Source: Ignavibacteriota bacterium
Lineage (GTDB): Bacteria; Bacteroidota; Ignavibacteria; Kapaibacteriales; UBA2268
Direction: 5' to 3'
Assembly: GCA_016219595.1 (NCBI GenBank)
Contig: JACRLY010000080.1
Location: forward strand, 1-35,178
DNA length: 35,178 nt
Made by a program: the position numbers and the translations under genes. How positions within the stretch are numbered: the first letter of the stretch is position 1; every line of letters starts with the position of its first letter. The notes under the pieces were generated by a model that was not told the DNA's origin, did not search any database, and worked only from the letters and a program-made list of their open reading frames with translations. Positions 1 through 9,490 of this stretch are shown one piece after another.

Positions 1-590
1 TACATCCCGGAAAACAAGAATCCTGCAAGAATAATATTTATTATTGCATAAAAGTTAATACTGGGATTTGCAAGATGACCCAATCCGAATAAAATACTGT
101 TCATCAGGATTGCAATAGTAATCCCATATCTATCAAGTACAGCCTGAAATATAATTCCCCGGAATATTAATTCTTCAATTATTGCTTCAATAAATATAAT
201 GATGGAAATATAAATAAATACATCGGTTTTTGGGAACATATATTCATCAGAATAAGCTGAAAATATAGTTGCAAATATGATTATTATAAATACAAAAAAC
301 AGATTCAAACCTGCTCCGACACCAATATCTTTCAATGCCCATTTATCTGGTTTTATTCCGAATGCATACCATTTGCCATTTTTACGTAGTACTTCAATAA
401 TAACTGACAGACCGAGTAAGATGAATAAAACAACGGCTTCAGTCAAAATAGATATTAAAAATTCAGTATCCCCGCTTTTTTTTAAATTCTTTGTATAGAT
501 TAGAAGTGGTAATATCAAAGCATTCGAGAATGCAAAGAAAACCAATACTCGTATCCACCAGCGGGCGGTCAAACGGTGAATCGTATCCAT
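1..590 (-). CDS. CPBP family intramembrane metalloprotease, 3'-truncated by the window edge
   Basis: Reverse-strand open frame from ATG (588-590) to the window edge, absent from the ORF track because it runs off. Translation begins MDTIHRLTARWWIRVLVFFAFSNAL and contains IEAIIEELIFRGIIFQAVLDRYG followed by NSILFGLGHLANP, i.e. the EExxxR and FxxxH motifs of the CPBP (Abi) family. Confidence 0.85.
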   Translation of the reverse strand, partial: MDTIHRLTARWWIRVLVFFAFSNALILPLLIYTKNLKKSGDTEFLISILTEAVVLFILLGLSVIIEVLRKNGKWYAFGIKPDKWALKDIGVGAGLNLFFVFIIIIFATIFSAYSDEYMFPKTDVFIYISIIIFIEAIIEELIFRGIIFQAVLDRYGITIAILMNSILFGLGHLANPSINFYAIINIILAGFLFSGM

Positions 591-594
591 TTAT

Positions 595-798
595 TTAATT
601 ACTTTGAATTTGTTTGGAAATCTCTAAAATGTGTTTTTCTATAAATTCCTTCATTAAGTTTCGCACTTGTTCATGTTCATCGCCTTTAATCATGAAATTC
701 AATTGAGGACAATAGGACGCATAATTATTATCCCCTCTTTTACGGATAAGGATTTCATAATCGTCCGGATTGATACTATTTGATATGTTTGCCATCAT
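595..798 (-). CDS. small protein with HicB-like N-terminal fold signature, hypothetical
   Basis: 67 aa; 'YASYCPQLNFMIKGDEHEQVRNLMKEFIEKHI' resembles the Y-A-x-CPxL...G...A..N..E pattern of HicB-like domains. Stop lies 5 bp upstream of the CPBP start. Confidence 0.5.
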   Translation of the reverse strand: MMANISNSINPDDYEILIRKRGDNNYASYCPQLNFMIKGDEHEQVRNLMKEFIEKHILEISKQIQSN

Positions 799-941
799 AA
801 TTTATATAATTAACAATTAATAATTCACAATTAACGATAAACTTTATTTTTAATTATAATAATAAAATGACAGCAATATTATTATTAATCAATTAAAGTG
901 TAATCTGAACCTATCAATTTGAATATGTTCATATAATACAA

Positions 942-949
942 TAAATTTG
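942..949 (+). promoter_or_regulatory. possible Bacteroidota-type -7 element (TAAATTTG) with TTTG at 918-921
   Basis: TTTG, 20 nt spacer, then TAAATTTG fits the TTTG/TAnnTTTG consensus upstream of the heparinase-like gene. Short motif in AT-rich DNA, so weak evidence. Confidence 0.3.
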
Positions 950-964
950 CAGGACTTTTTAATA

Positions 965-3157
965 ATGATTTTGGAAGAATTGAGTCAGTTAAAAAAATTT
1001 ATAAGATTGTTTTTTATTAGACCCGGGATAGCTGTTTCCAAGGTTCTTGATATTTATTCCAATAAATTCAAACATAAAAAGTTGAAAGATAGGTATTTAA
1101 CTAATAGTTCATTCCAGCAAAATCCATTCAAATCCGGGCAAAAATTATACAACTTAAATCTCTTTCCTGACCTTATCAACAATATTAGTGAAATAGAGCA
1201 AAATAAGAAAAATGATAATTTTGAAAAGTTAGTTTTAAACTTAATAAACCATAATTTTAACCTTTTAGGTTCAGATTGGAAAAATGTCAATAAAATTGTG
1301 AAAAATAAAATCAAAAATCTTTCTAATGAATTGGAACAAAATAGAATAATAGATTTAATTGATAAAGATTATAGACAAATTGACTGGCAAATTGATTTTA
1401 AATCAGGTTACAGATGGGATGTATCAACATTTTATAAAGATATTAAGTTCGGGACAAAAGCCGGAGCAGATATAAAAATTCCTTGGGAACTTGGAAGGAT
1501 GCAGCAAATTCAATTACTTATCATTTATTATGAATTAATAAATAAAGATGGAATTGATAAAAGTGTTATTAGCAGTGAATTAAAAAATCAAATTTTGGAT
1601 TTTATAGCTTCAAATGCACCCGGATTTGGAGTTCAGTGGGCTTCTACTATGGATGTTGCAATCAGGGCAGTAAACCTGGTATTAGCTTCATCATTTCTAA
1701 AAAAAGCAAATATTGAATTTGATAATGATTTTGAAAGTTATTTAATAAGTAGTATATATGAGCACGGGAAACACATTATTGATAACTTAGAATGGTCAGC
1801 CGGAATGAGGGGGAATCATTACCTGGCAAATATAACCGGAATAATATTAATTGCATCTCATTTGCCCATTACTCAAGAAATTAATTCATGGCTTGAATTT
1901 GGAATCAATGAACTTATGAATGAGATTTTATATCAATTTAATGAGGATGGTAGCAATTTTGAGGCATCGACAAATTATCATTTATTTTCGGCAGAAATGG
2001 TTTTCTCATCAATTTTTGTATTGCTTAATTTACCAAAGGAAAAATTAACTGCTTTAAACTGTGGGGTAAAAACTTACTACAATTATGCTTTAAAGAAAAA
2101 TAAAGTTTTTAATGGTTTATGGTTATTTGACGCTGAAAATAAAATTAATTTCAAATCCAGGATAATTGATAGACTGAAAAAAATATATGAATTCTCATCA
2201 GCAATAATTAATGAAGAAGGTGTAATACCGCAGATAGGGGACAATGATAGCGGACAATTACTAATTCCGAATTACGATTTAACATTCGAAAGTCATAAAC
2301 CTTTTGGAGCAAATCATTTAAGTCAACTTGATTTAATGAAGAAAGTATTGGAATTAATTGATAAATTAAGAGATAATTCAGATTTATTACAATTTTCAGT
2401 ACCAAAAGAATTTAAGGATTTTGGTCTGTATATCTTAGAGAAAGAAAATGTCAGATTATATATTAAGTGCGGAAGTATCGGACAAATGGGAAAAGGAGGA
2501 CATAGCCACAATGACCAGTTATCATTTGAATTATTTATCGGAAAAGAAAATGTCATAGTCGACCCGGGCACTTATTGTTATACATCTGAGCCTCAATTAA
2601 GGAATGAGTACAGGTCGACGAAAATGCACAATACATTATGGTTCGAAGGACTTGAACAAAATGAATGGTGGAATGAATCGGCAGATGATTTGTTCTGGCT
2701 GAAAAAAGATAAAGCAAAAGCAAAAAAAATTGAGTTTTCTGAAAACCAATTTGCAGGTGAACATTTTGGATATAGAAAACCGCATAAAAGAGAATTTACA
2801 ATTTTAAAGTCGAATGATATAGGTAGAGAGACATTAGCAGAAAATATTCCGATTATTAGTGATAGTCAAATAGCAGAATGTATCAAAGTAAAGGGTGTGG
2901 ATACTTGTGAATTGAATAAAACAAAAAATATTTCTTTTCATCTTGCACCTGGAGTGTTAATAATAAATGAAACTGAAACAAGTTTTATAATTGGAGTAAA
3001 TAATAAAAAAATTGAAATAATTTCTTCAGCCGGCAAATTCAGAAAAGAAAAATATTTTTATTCTCCTGAATATGGCTTAAGAATAGAAGCCGAAAAACTG
3101 GTGTTGATAAGCAGTGAAAACAGAATTGAATGGCAGATTGAAATAAAATCAGAATAA
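965..3157 (+). CDS. heparinase II/III family protein (polysaccharide lyase-like)
   Basis: ORF track starts at TTG 947; first ATG in frame is 965. Motifs typical of the family: 'GNHYLANITGIILI', 'GQMGKGGHSHNDQLSFELFIGKENVIVDPGTYCYTSEPQLRNEYRSTKMHNTLWFEG'. Confidence 0.85.
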   Translation: MILEELSQLKKFIRLFFIRPGIAVSKVLDIYSNKFKHKKLKDRYLTNSSFQQNPFKSGQKLYNLNLFPDLINNISEIEQNKKNDNFEKLVLNLINHNFNLLGSDWKNVNKIVKNKIKNLSNELEQNRIIDLIDKDYRQIDWQIDFKSGYRWDVSTFYKDIKFGTKAGADIKIPWELGRMQQIQLLIIYYELINKDGIDKSVISSELKNQILDFIASNAPGFGVQWASTMDVAIRAVNLVLASSFLKKANIEFDNDFESYLISSIYEHGKHIIDNLEWSAGMRGNHYLANITGIILIASHLPITQEINSWLEFGINELMNEILYQFNEDGSNFEASTNYHLFSAEMVFSSIFVLLNLPKEKLTALNCGVKTYYNYALKKNKVFNGLWLFDAENKINFKSRIIDRLKKIYEFSSAIINEEGVIPQIGDNDSGQLLIPNYDLTFESHKPFGANHLSQLDLMKKVLELIDKLRDNSDLLQFSVPKEFKDFGLYILEKENVRLYIKCGSIGQMGKGGHSHNDQLSFELFIGKENVIVDPGTYCYTSEPQLRNEYRSTKMHNTLWFEGLEQNEWWNESADDLFWLKKDKAKAKKIEFSENQFAGEHFGYRKPHKREFTILKSNDIGRETLAENIPIISDSQIAECIKVKGVDTCELNKTKNISFHLAPGVLIINETETSFIIGVNNKKIEIISSAGKFRKEKYFYSPEYGLRIEAEKLVLISSENRIEWQIEIKSE

Positions 3158-3199
3158 TCAGGTTTATACATATATTTTAAAAACTAAATTCAAACAAAT

Positions 3200-4333
3200 A
3201 TGGGTTGTATTATTAAGAATCAAAGAAAATCTATTTTCAGATTATTTTTAAGTGTATTAACTTTAAGTTTTATTTTTTCTTTTTATTATTCTTCATATAT
3301 TATTGTTGACAGGTATATTTCAGAAATAAGCTCAAATGTTATAATTACAGCTATTGTCAGACAGGATGTTCCGGATGATTCGGTAAAGTTAACATTAAAG
3401 AATATAAAATCTTTTTATTGGGTGAATAAGGCATTTCTTATTAAACCGGAAAAAGGATTGATAAGAACCGACAGTACAATTGGTGGAATTTCTCAAGACT
3501 TACTACCGGAAAACCCTCTGCCATCCTTAATCAATGTTTCAATTAAACAAAACTATCTTAATAGATTCAACCTTGCTAAATATAATCTGCTAATTAAAAG
3601 AATAGATGCTGTTGACAGTACTATATTACGCAAGAATTTTGCCGATACAGTGTTTTTAATAAAAAATCAATATTCTGTTTTATCTTTGATTATAGGGATA
3701 ATATTAGGACTAATCGTAATCTTTATCACATTTTTATCTTTGAATCCGGAATTTATTAGTCTCAAATTATCTATAACGTACAAAACCGGAATAAAAAATT
3801 ACAATCAATTATCAAAAGCAATACTTGGATTGATGTCTGTGGTGGTTTCAATAAGTATTGCCATCTCTTCAGGAATTTTATACCTTCTTTGGTATTTGAC
3901 TGTGGAAGAACTTAGCTGGTTTTCCGATACACATTGGCAGGTATTAGTATTGAATTTCTGTTTTGTGATACTGTTGTTCGGTATAATTTATTTGATATTA
4001 TACCTGGTAAATGAACCTAAAAGAATCATTAATGAAAATGTTCCGATAAATAATGAAAGTATTGAGGAGATTATAATCACTGATGATACAGTTGCAGAAC
4101 CAACAAATATTGAAATTGCAGAATTAACTGAAAATAAAGAAATCCAAAAAAATGGTGACATAATTGAAGATGAAGTTGAAGCTACAATTCCTGAAAAAGA
4201 CGAAATCGCTGAAAATGTTGAAATAGAAAACACCAGTGATATTCAGATTGAGGAAATAACAGCAAATAAAGAGAATGAAAATACTGTTACAGAAAACATT
4301 AAAGTAGAAAACTGGGAAGATGACATTACTTGA
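3200..4333 (+). CDS. FtsX-like permease-domain membrane protein with acidic C-terminal extension
   Basis: N-terminal TM, extracytoplasmic domain ('NVIITAIVRQDVPDDSVKLTLKNIKSFYWVNKAFLIKPEKG'), then three hydrophobic segments, matching FtsX topology; then about 105 residues rich in E/N/I/T. Confidence 0.6.
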   Translation: MGCIIKNQRKSIFRLFLSVLTLSFIFSFYYSSYIIVDRYISEISSNVIITAIVRQDVPDDSVKLTLKNIKSFYWVNKAFLIKPEKGLIRTDSTIGGISQDLLPENPLPSLINVSIKQNYLNRFNLAKYNLLIKRIDAVDSTILRKNFADTVFLIKNQYSVLSLIIGIILGLIVIFITFLSLNPEFISLKLSITYKTGIKNYNQLSKAILGLMSVVVSISIAISSGILYLLWYLTVEELSWFSDTHWQVLVLNFCFVILLFGIIYLILYLVNEPKRIINENVPINNESIEEIIITDDTVAEPTNIEIAELTENKEIQKNGDIIEDEVEATIPEKDEIAENVEIENTSDIQIEEITANKENENTVTENIKVENWEDDIT

Positions 4334-5402
4334 CAAATACATTTTAAAGCAGATAACTATTACATTGCTGTTCTCATTAATAGCATTGTGTATAATATTT
4401 GTTATTGTGAATCTATTAGAAAGTCTTGACGAGTTTCTTGACCAGGATGCAACATTTTTTACTATATTTAAATATTATATATATTTTCTGCCTGAAATCC
4501 TGAAGCTTCTGACACCGGTTGCAATGTTGATTTCCACCTTGTTTTCAATCGGAAGACTTTCATCGAATAATGAAGTTATAGCTATGAAATCGGGAGGAAT
4601 AAGCCTTTACAGGATAATGATGCCTGTGGCATTTTTCAGTGTGATATTAAGTTTTGCACAATTATATTTCAACGGATGGGTAGTTCCGGCTGCTAATGAA
4701 AAGAAAATTGATATAGAAAGGAAATACTTAAATAAAGCAGCAGGCGGAGGGCAGATTTTCAATCTTTATTTCAGGGATAATCCTGAACGAAATATTGTTA
4801 TGCAGTACTATGATGCAGACATGAAAACAGGAAATAAGATTGCAGTCGAAGAGTATACAAGCCAGTCTGAACCAAGATTAACAAAGAGAATAGAAGCAGA
4901 CAAAATCAGATGGGATTCTTCCAAATCGGTCTGGAAAATCATAAATGGTATTGAAAGGAATTATTCCGGCGGGGCTGTTGATACAAAGCGTTTCGATACT
5001 ATAAATTATTCAATAAATCTGACTCATAATCAAATTATCGAGCTGAAACGTTCTACAGATGAAATGAATTATGATGAACTTTGGAATTATATAACGATTC
5101 TCAAAAGGGGTGGCAAAGATGTAAGGAAGCAGGTTATTGAATATTATGGAAATTATGCATTTCCTTTTGCAAATTTGATTGTAATATTATTCGGAGTTCC
5201 ATTTGCTTCAATCCGAAAAAAGGGTGGTCTTGCTATCCAGATGGGTGCGGCAATGGTTATTTCATTCCTCTATCTTGTTTTTACTAAAGTCGGGCAGACT
5301 ATAGGTTATTCTTCCGATATAAATCCGGTTTTTGCAGGTTGGATGGCAAATATTATATTTTTTATATTTGCATTAGTCAATCTATTTAGAACAAGGACTT
5401 AA
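4320..5402 (+). CDS. LptF/LptG family (YjgP/YjgQ) permease
   Basis: 'MTLLDKYILKQITITLLFSLIALCIIFVIVNLLESLDEFL...LLTPVAMLISTLFSIGRLSSNNEVIAMKSGGISLYRIMMP', a conserved LptF/G N-terminus; C-terminal TMs. Overlaps the previous CDS by 14 bp. Confidence 0.9.
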   Translation: MTLLDKYILKQITITLLFSLIALCIIFVIVNLLESLDEFLDQDATFFTIFKYYIYFLPEILKLLTPVAMLISTLFSIGRLSSNNEVIAMKSGGISLYRIMMPVAFFSVILSFAQLYFNGWVVPAANEKKIDIERKYLNKAAGGGQIFNLYFRDNPERNIVMQYYDADMKTGNKIAVEEYTSQSEPRLTKRIEADKIRWDSSKSVWKIINGIERNYSGGAVDTKRFDTINYSINLTHNQIIELKRSTDEMNYDELWNYITILKRGGKDVRKQVIEYYGNYAFPFANLIVILFGVPFASIRKKGGLAIQMGAAMVISFLYLVFTKVGQTIGYSSDINPVFAGWMANIIFFIFALVNLFRTRT

Positions 5403-5441
5403 TAATGTCGGGAACATGTAAACTAAAATAATTGAGTTGTT

Positions 5442-5497
5442 CATTTCTGAAGTATATAAAACTGTATTTTTAATGTATATGTTCATTTTCAGAAATG
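5442..5497. terminator. inverted repeat CATTTCTGAA ... TTCAGAAATG followed by a T-rich tract; candidate terminator
   Basis: Perfect 10-bp arms at 5442-5451 and 5488-5497, then TTTTTATTTAT. The long (36 nt) loop makes this weak. Confidence 0.35.
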
Positions 5498-5598
5498 TTT
5501 TTATTTATAAGCGATTAATGATATTTTTGAATAAGAAAGGTATAACAAAGTAATTCAGAAATAAGAGATAAATTAATTAGTAAAATTTAACGATAATT

Positions 5599-6390
5599 AT
5601 GAAAAATATTGATACTCTTTCATCACTCGATGGCAGGGCAACCCTTGCTGAGGTTTATAATGAACTGAGATTCGAAAAACAGTTGTCCAATTTCTCTACA
5701 TTGTTGATTTGTTGGAGAATTTGTGTCAGGGAGAGGGAATTGTTCCGTTATGTAAAAAAAGATGTAACTGTTCTTCATCCTCTTGGAATCTTTTCAGGTA
5801 CAGGCCTGTGGATGGAAGAGATACTAAACAGGTACTACTTTACAACAATTAATTCCTTTGTATATTTTGGTGCTGCAATATTACTTGTGCTTATCGGATT
5901 AAGAAGATTTACCAATTATGTAAATCCCGATATCGTACTTGGAGGTGTAGCATTCGAAGCATTAATGCTGATTTTTATGTTTGTTGTAATGTTATTTACG
6001 CCGAGTGAGGAACTTGAGACATTAAAAGCAAGGACAAATGAAAATCAGAATACAATCGAAGACCTTATTGTTGAGGTAGGAGAAATAAGCAGGGATTTTG
6101 CAGCAGTGGTCGTTCAACTTGAAAAACTCTCTGATTCTTTCCAGGAAGTTTTGAAACAACAAAGCAATCTTACATTTTTAATCGGTAAACTTTCCGATAA
6201 TTATTCAGATGCTTCTGCACCCAATCCACAAATGCTCGAAATAATGAAAGAAACTAATTTTGCTTTGTCGGAATTTAAAAATACTGTTAACAACCTGAAT
6301 AATGCTGCAGAATTACTCAAAAGAGAAGAAATTGAAATTGCAGTCAGGAAAGAAGTAGAGAGGGTTTTAGTAAATAAGTTAACTCAATAA
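5599..6390 (+). CDS. two-TM protein with long cytoplasmic coiled coil; GldL/PorL-like (T9SS motor) candidate
   Basis: TM1 'FVYFGAAILLVLIGL', TM2 'VLGGVAFEALMLIFMFVVMLF' with a buried Glu (codon 120), ending in 'TPSEE', then a long coiled coil. Layout resembles GldL; immediately followed by a single-TM beta-rich protein (GldM-like). Confidence 0.5.
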   Translation: MKNIDTLSSLDGRATLAEVYNELRFEKQLSNFSTLLICWRICVRERELFRYVKKDVTVLHPLGIFSGTGLWMEEILNRYYFTTINSFVYFGAAILLVLIGLRRFTNYVNPDIVLGGVAFEALMLIFMFVVMLFTPSEELETLKARTNENQNTIEDLIVEVGEISRDFAAVVVQLEKLSDSFQEVLKQQSNLTFLIGKLSDNYSDASAPNPQMLEIMKETNFALSEFKNTVNNLNNAAELLKREEIEIAVRKEVERVLVNKLTQ

Positions 6391-6446
6391 ATTCTCAATT
6401 GGGAAGTTAGAATTCTGAATATAAATTTAGATATCTGATTAATAAA

Positions 6447-7943
6447 ATGAAATTAAGATATAGAAAAACGATAGAAATATATTTTGTTTTATATTTAGCA
6501 GCCTTGATTTTTCTATTGCCTTCACCTGAAGATGATAAAAAAAATTCTGATGAAAATAATTCAAAGGTATTTCAAATACCTTTTTCAATACAACCCGAGA
6601 AAACAACATTGAATTGCAGGCTGATACTTGATTCATCAGGTGTAAGGATAATGTCGATTGATTCTATGAACACGGTGATTTATTTCGGAGATGTCGAAAA
6701 TGTGGATTTTGAATTTACAATCGAAGACCCATTACTCAGGCAAAAACTTTTTTTGAAAAACGAGGAGGACACATCAAATCCATATTTCAGATTCGTTGCT
6801 AATAAGAAATCCCAGTCTGCTGTATTTTTCTGGAGTCCACCTATATTCGAAAGGGCAAATAAGACTTATAATGTGACGGTTACAGCGGTTGCCAGCCTGA
6901 AAGATGAAAAAAATGTTTCTGAAATAACTCAATCTTTCGAGACAAATAGAATAATAAAAGCTCAGACAAAATTCACCCTGAATATGATATATATGAATGC
7001 CGATTTAGTTGCAAATGGTACAGGGCTTCAACAGAATCCTAATGAAGCAGGTAACAGATTTAATGGTCAAAATCAAATATTTACAGGATTTCAACCTTCC
7101 GGTGAAATTGATATAAAATCTGAACAGGGTTTCATCAGGTCATTTGCCTATAATAAATGGACAAATATTATTAATATATACGGCGGTACTTTTGGGAATG
7201 ATGTAATAAAATATAATTTGCAGTCAAAACCTGATTATGATGATAATGGGGGAACTGCTTCGATTTTGAAAGTGGAACAAAATAGAATTATAATTGGAGG
7301 TATTACCCCTTCTTATGGTAAATTAAAAGTTCTGTTTACTGCTATTTCAAAATATGATAAAAAGGAAAGAAGTGTGGATTTTGTTGTAGTAACTGAAAAA
7401 TTTCAAACTCCGGTTTTCGACAAAACAATGTATCCCGAGAAGACTTATACTATAGACCCTAAAATCCCATTAATGTTAGGCAAAGATATTAAAGCAATGA
7501 TTAAGGATGCGCAATCTGTAAGAGTCCAAAGCGAACAGGGTAATATTTTCCAGTTTACACCCGATTTAAGCGATACAGATAAAATTTTCACTCTCGAATG
7601 TTACATTGATAATAATTTATTAGGGCAGAAATATCAAATCAAAGTATTGAATTATCCAAATCCTGAAATTAAGGATGTTCAGTATATAAGAAATGGTGAA
7701 GTAAATATCATTACATATTCTTATGGTAAATATAACTCAAAAGATAATGTATCGGATATTTTAGTAGAAGGTAATGCTATTGTTCGTGAATTAAGGGGTA
7801 AGACACCTGAGTCTCCTGATAATATAACGCACGTACAGATATTCAGGTGTACACCGAGAAATCAGTCTCAACCATTTTCATTCAGAATTTATGCAATTGA
7901 TTCCCGAGGAAAGAAATCCTCGCCAAAGAATTATGAAGAATAA
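6447..7943 (+). CDS. single N-terminal TM plus large periplasmic beta-rich domains; GldM/PorM-like candidate
   Basis: Short cytoplasmic N-terminus 'MKLRYRKTIEIYFVLYLAALIFLLP', then about 460 residues of predominantly beta-type periplasmic sequence; position directly 3' of the GldL-like gene. Confidence 0.45.
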   Translation: MKLRYRKTIEIYFVLYLAALIFLLPSPEDDKKNSDENNSKVFQIPFSIQPEKTTLNCRLILDSSGVRIMSIDSMNTVIYFGDVENVDFEFTIEDPLLRQKLFLKNEEDTSNPYFRFVANKKSQSAVFFWSPPIFERANKTYNVTVTAVASLKDEKNVSEITQSFETNRIIKAQTKFTLNMIYMNADLVANGTGLQQNPNEAGNRFNGQNQIFTGFQPSGEIDIKSEQGFIRSFAYNKWTNIINIYGGTFGNDVIKYNLQSKPDYDDNGGTASILKVEQNRIIIGGITPSYGKLKVLFTAISKYDKKERSVDFVVVTEKFQTPVFDKTMYPEKTYTIDPKIPLMLGKDIKAMIKDAQSVRVQSEQGNIFQFTPDLSDTDKIFTLECYIDNNLLGQKYQIKVLNYPNPEIKDVQYIRNGEVNIITYSYGKYNSKDNVSDILVEGNAIVRELRGKTPESPDNITHVQIFRCTPRNQSQPFSFRIYAIDSRGKKSSPKNYEE

Positions 7944-8042
7944 ATGAGAATTTGAAATTTGCAATTTTGACGGTTAACTGTAACAATTCAATTATATAAA
8001 CGTAATATGAGAATATTTCTATGTATTTCATAGAGGACTTAG

Positions 8043-9419
8043 ATGAAATTAATAATAAATGTAATAATTAAAATGCAAAGTTTGAAATTAATTTTTGTAT
8101 CATACCTTTTATTTGTCATTTTGACAAATTATTCTTTTTCACAACTTAAATCGGAGCAAAAGGTTTTCACTTTGGAACAATGTTTAGAAATTGCATTAAA
8201 CAATAATTATGAAGTTCAGGCTGCAAATGCACAGGTGGTTGCAGCAAATGCTGATATAACAAATGCATTCGGTAAATTTCTTCCATCAATTAATTTTGAT
8301 GCGGGTTATAACAGGCAATTAAATATGAAAGGAATAACCTGGGTCGATAGTTATGGTAATGTTCACGGTTCTAATCCGAATTCATACAACATGAGTGCTA
8401 TTGCCAGTTATGCAATCTTTAACGGATTTTCGAGAACAGCAAATTATAGCAGGGCTCAGGATGCGTACGATGCAAGTTATGCCAACTCCAGGTATATTTC
8501 TCAAAAAATTAAACTTAATGTATACAGGCAATTTATTGATATCGTAAAAAAAGCACAAATTCTCAAAACCAGGCAGGAAAATCTTGAACTTGGCAAAAAA
8601 GAACTTGAAAGAATACAGGCTCAATATGATGCCGGTGTAATTCCAATTGCTAACGTGTATTCTCAGGAAGCTGAACTTGGCAACAGAGAGTATGAATTAA
8701 CAATATCCGAAAATGACCTTAATGTTTCTAAAGTGAAGCTACTCAATATAATGGGAATTAGAACTGATAATGAAGCCGATTTTCTTGAATCAAGTATTAA
8801 AACGAATACTAATGATAATGACATTACTAATTTTCGAACAAGTATAGGGAGTATAAATTCATCTATCAACCAGGCATTCAAATTAAGACAGGATTATATT
8901 TCACTGCAATCTGAATTATCTGCAAATAAATCTAATTTAACTATATCGAAAAGCGGTTACTATCCAAGTATCTCTGCATCGGGCGGATGGTCATGGTCAA
9001 ATACAACACTTGATAATTTTAGTGAATTAGGAAGGTCATATATAGGATTAAATTTTTCTGTTCCGATTTTCGATAATTTTAACACGAGCTATCGTTCTGA
9101 AACTGCATTTTATCAATTAAAACAAAAAGAGATTGAAAAATATCAATTGGAGCAGTCGATAAGAACAGACGTCCAGACTTGCTATATGAATCTTGATGCG
9201 GCTGAAAAACAATTGGAAATAACTAAACGTGCATTGCGAGCTGCCGAACAAAATTTCGAAAGCTTTAAAGAGAGATTCAGAATCGGTTCTTCGAATATAA
9301 CCGATTACCTGACTGCAAATAACCAGTTAATCACATCTCAGATTAACAGGATTAATTCGATTTATAATTATCTTCAGGCACAGAAAGAAATAATGTTTGC
9401 TATTGGAAAACTTGAATAA
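8043..9419 (+). CDS. TolC family outer membrane efflux protein
   Basis: Signal peptide; 'FTLEQCLEIALNNNYEVQAANAQVVAANADITNAFGKFLPSINFDAGYNRQ' and a second 'LKLRQDY...SKSGYYPSISASGGWSWSNTT' repeat typical of TolC. Confidence 0.92.
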   Translation: MKLIINVIIKMQSLKLIFVSYLLFVILTNYSFSQLKSEQKVFTLEQCLEIALNNNYEVQAANAQVVAANADITNAFGKFLPSINFDAGYNRQLNMKGITWVDSYGNVHGSNPNSYNMSAIASYAIFNGFSRTANYSRAQDAYDASYANSRYISQKIKLNVYRQFIDIVKKAQILKTRQENLELGKKELERIQAQYDAGVIPIANVYSQEAELGNREYELTISENDLNVSKVKLLNIMGIRTDNEADFLESSIKTNTNDNDITNFRTSIGSINSSINQAFKLRQDYISLQSELSANKSNLTISKSGYYPSISASGGWSWSNTTLDNFSELGRSYIGLNFSVPIFDNFNTSYRSETAFYQLKQKEIEKYQLEQSIRTDVQTCYMNLDAAEKQLEITKRALRAAEQNFESFKERFRIGSSNITDYLTANNQLITSQINRINSIYNYLQAQKEIMFAIGKLE

Positions 9420-9490
9420 AAATATAAATATGAAAATTTATTATAATCAATTTGTAGATCACTATTCATTAATAAAAGCGCGGGGACTTT

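Noticed and set aside
595-798. HicAB toxin-antitoxin locus
   Set aside because: No HicA-like ORF next to the HicB-like protein; downstream neighbour is a CPBP protease.
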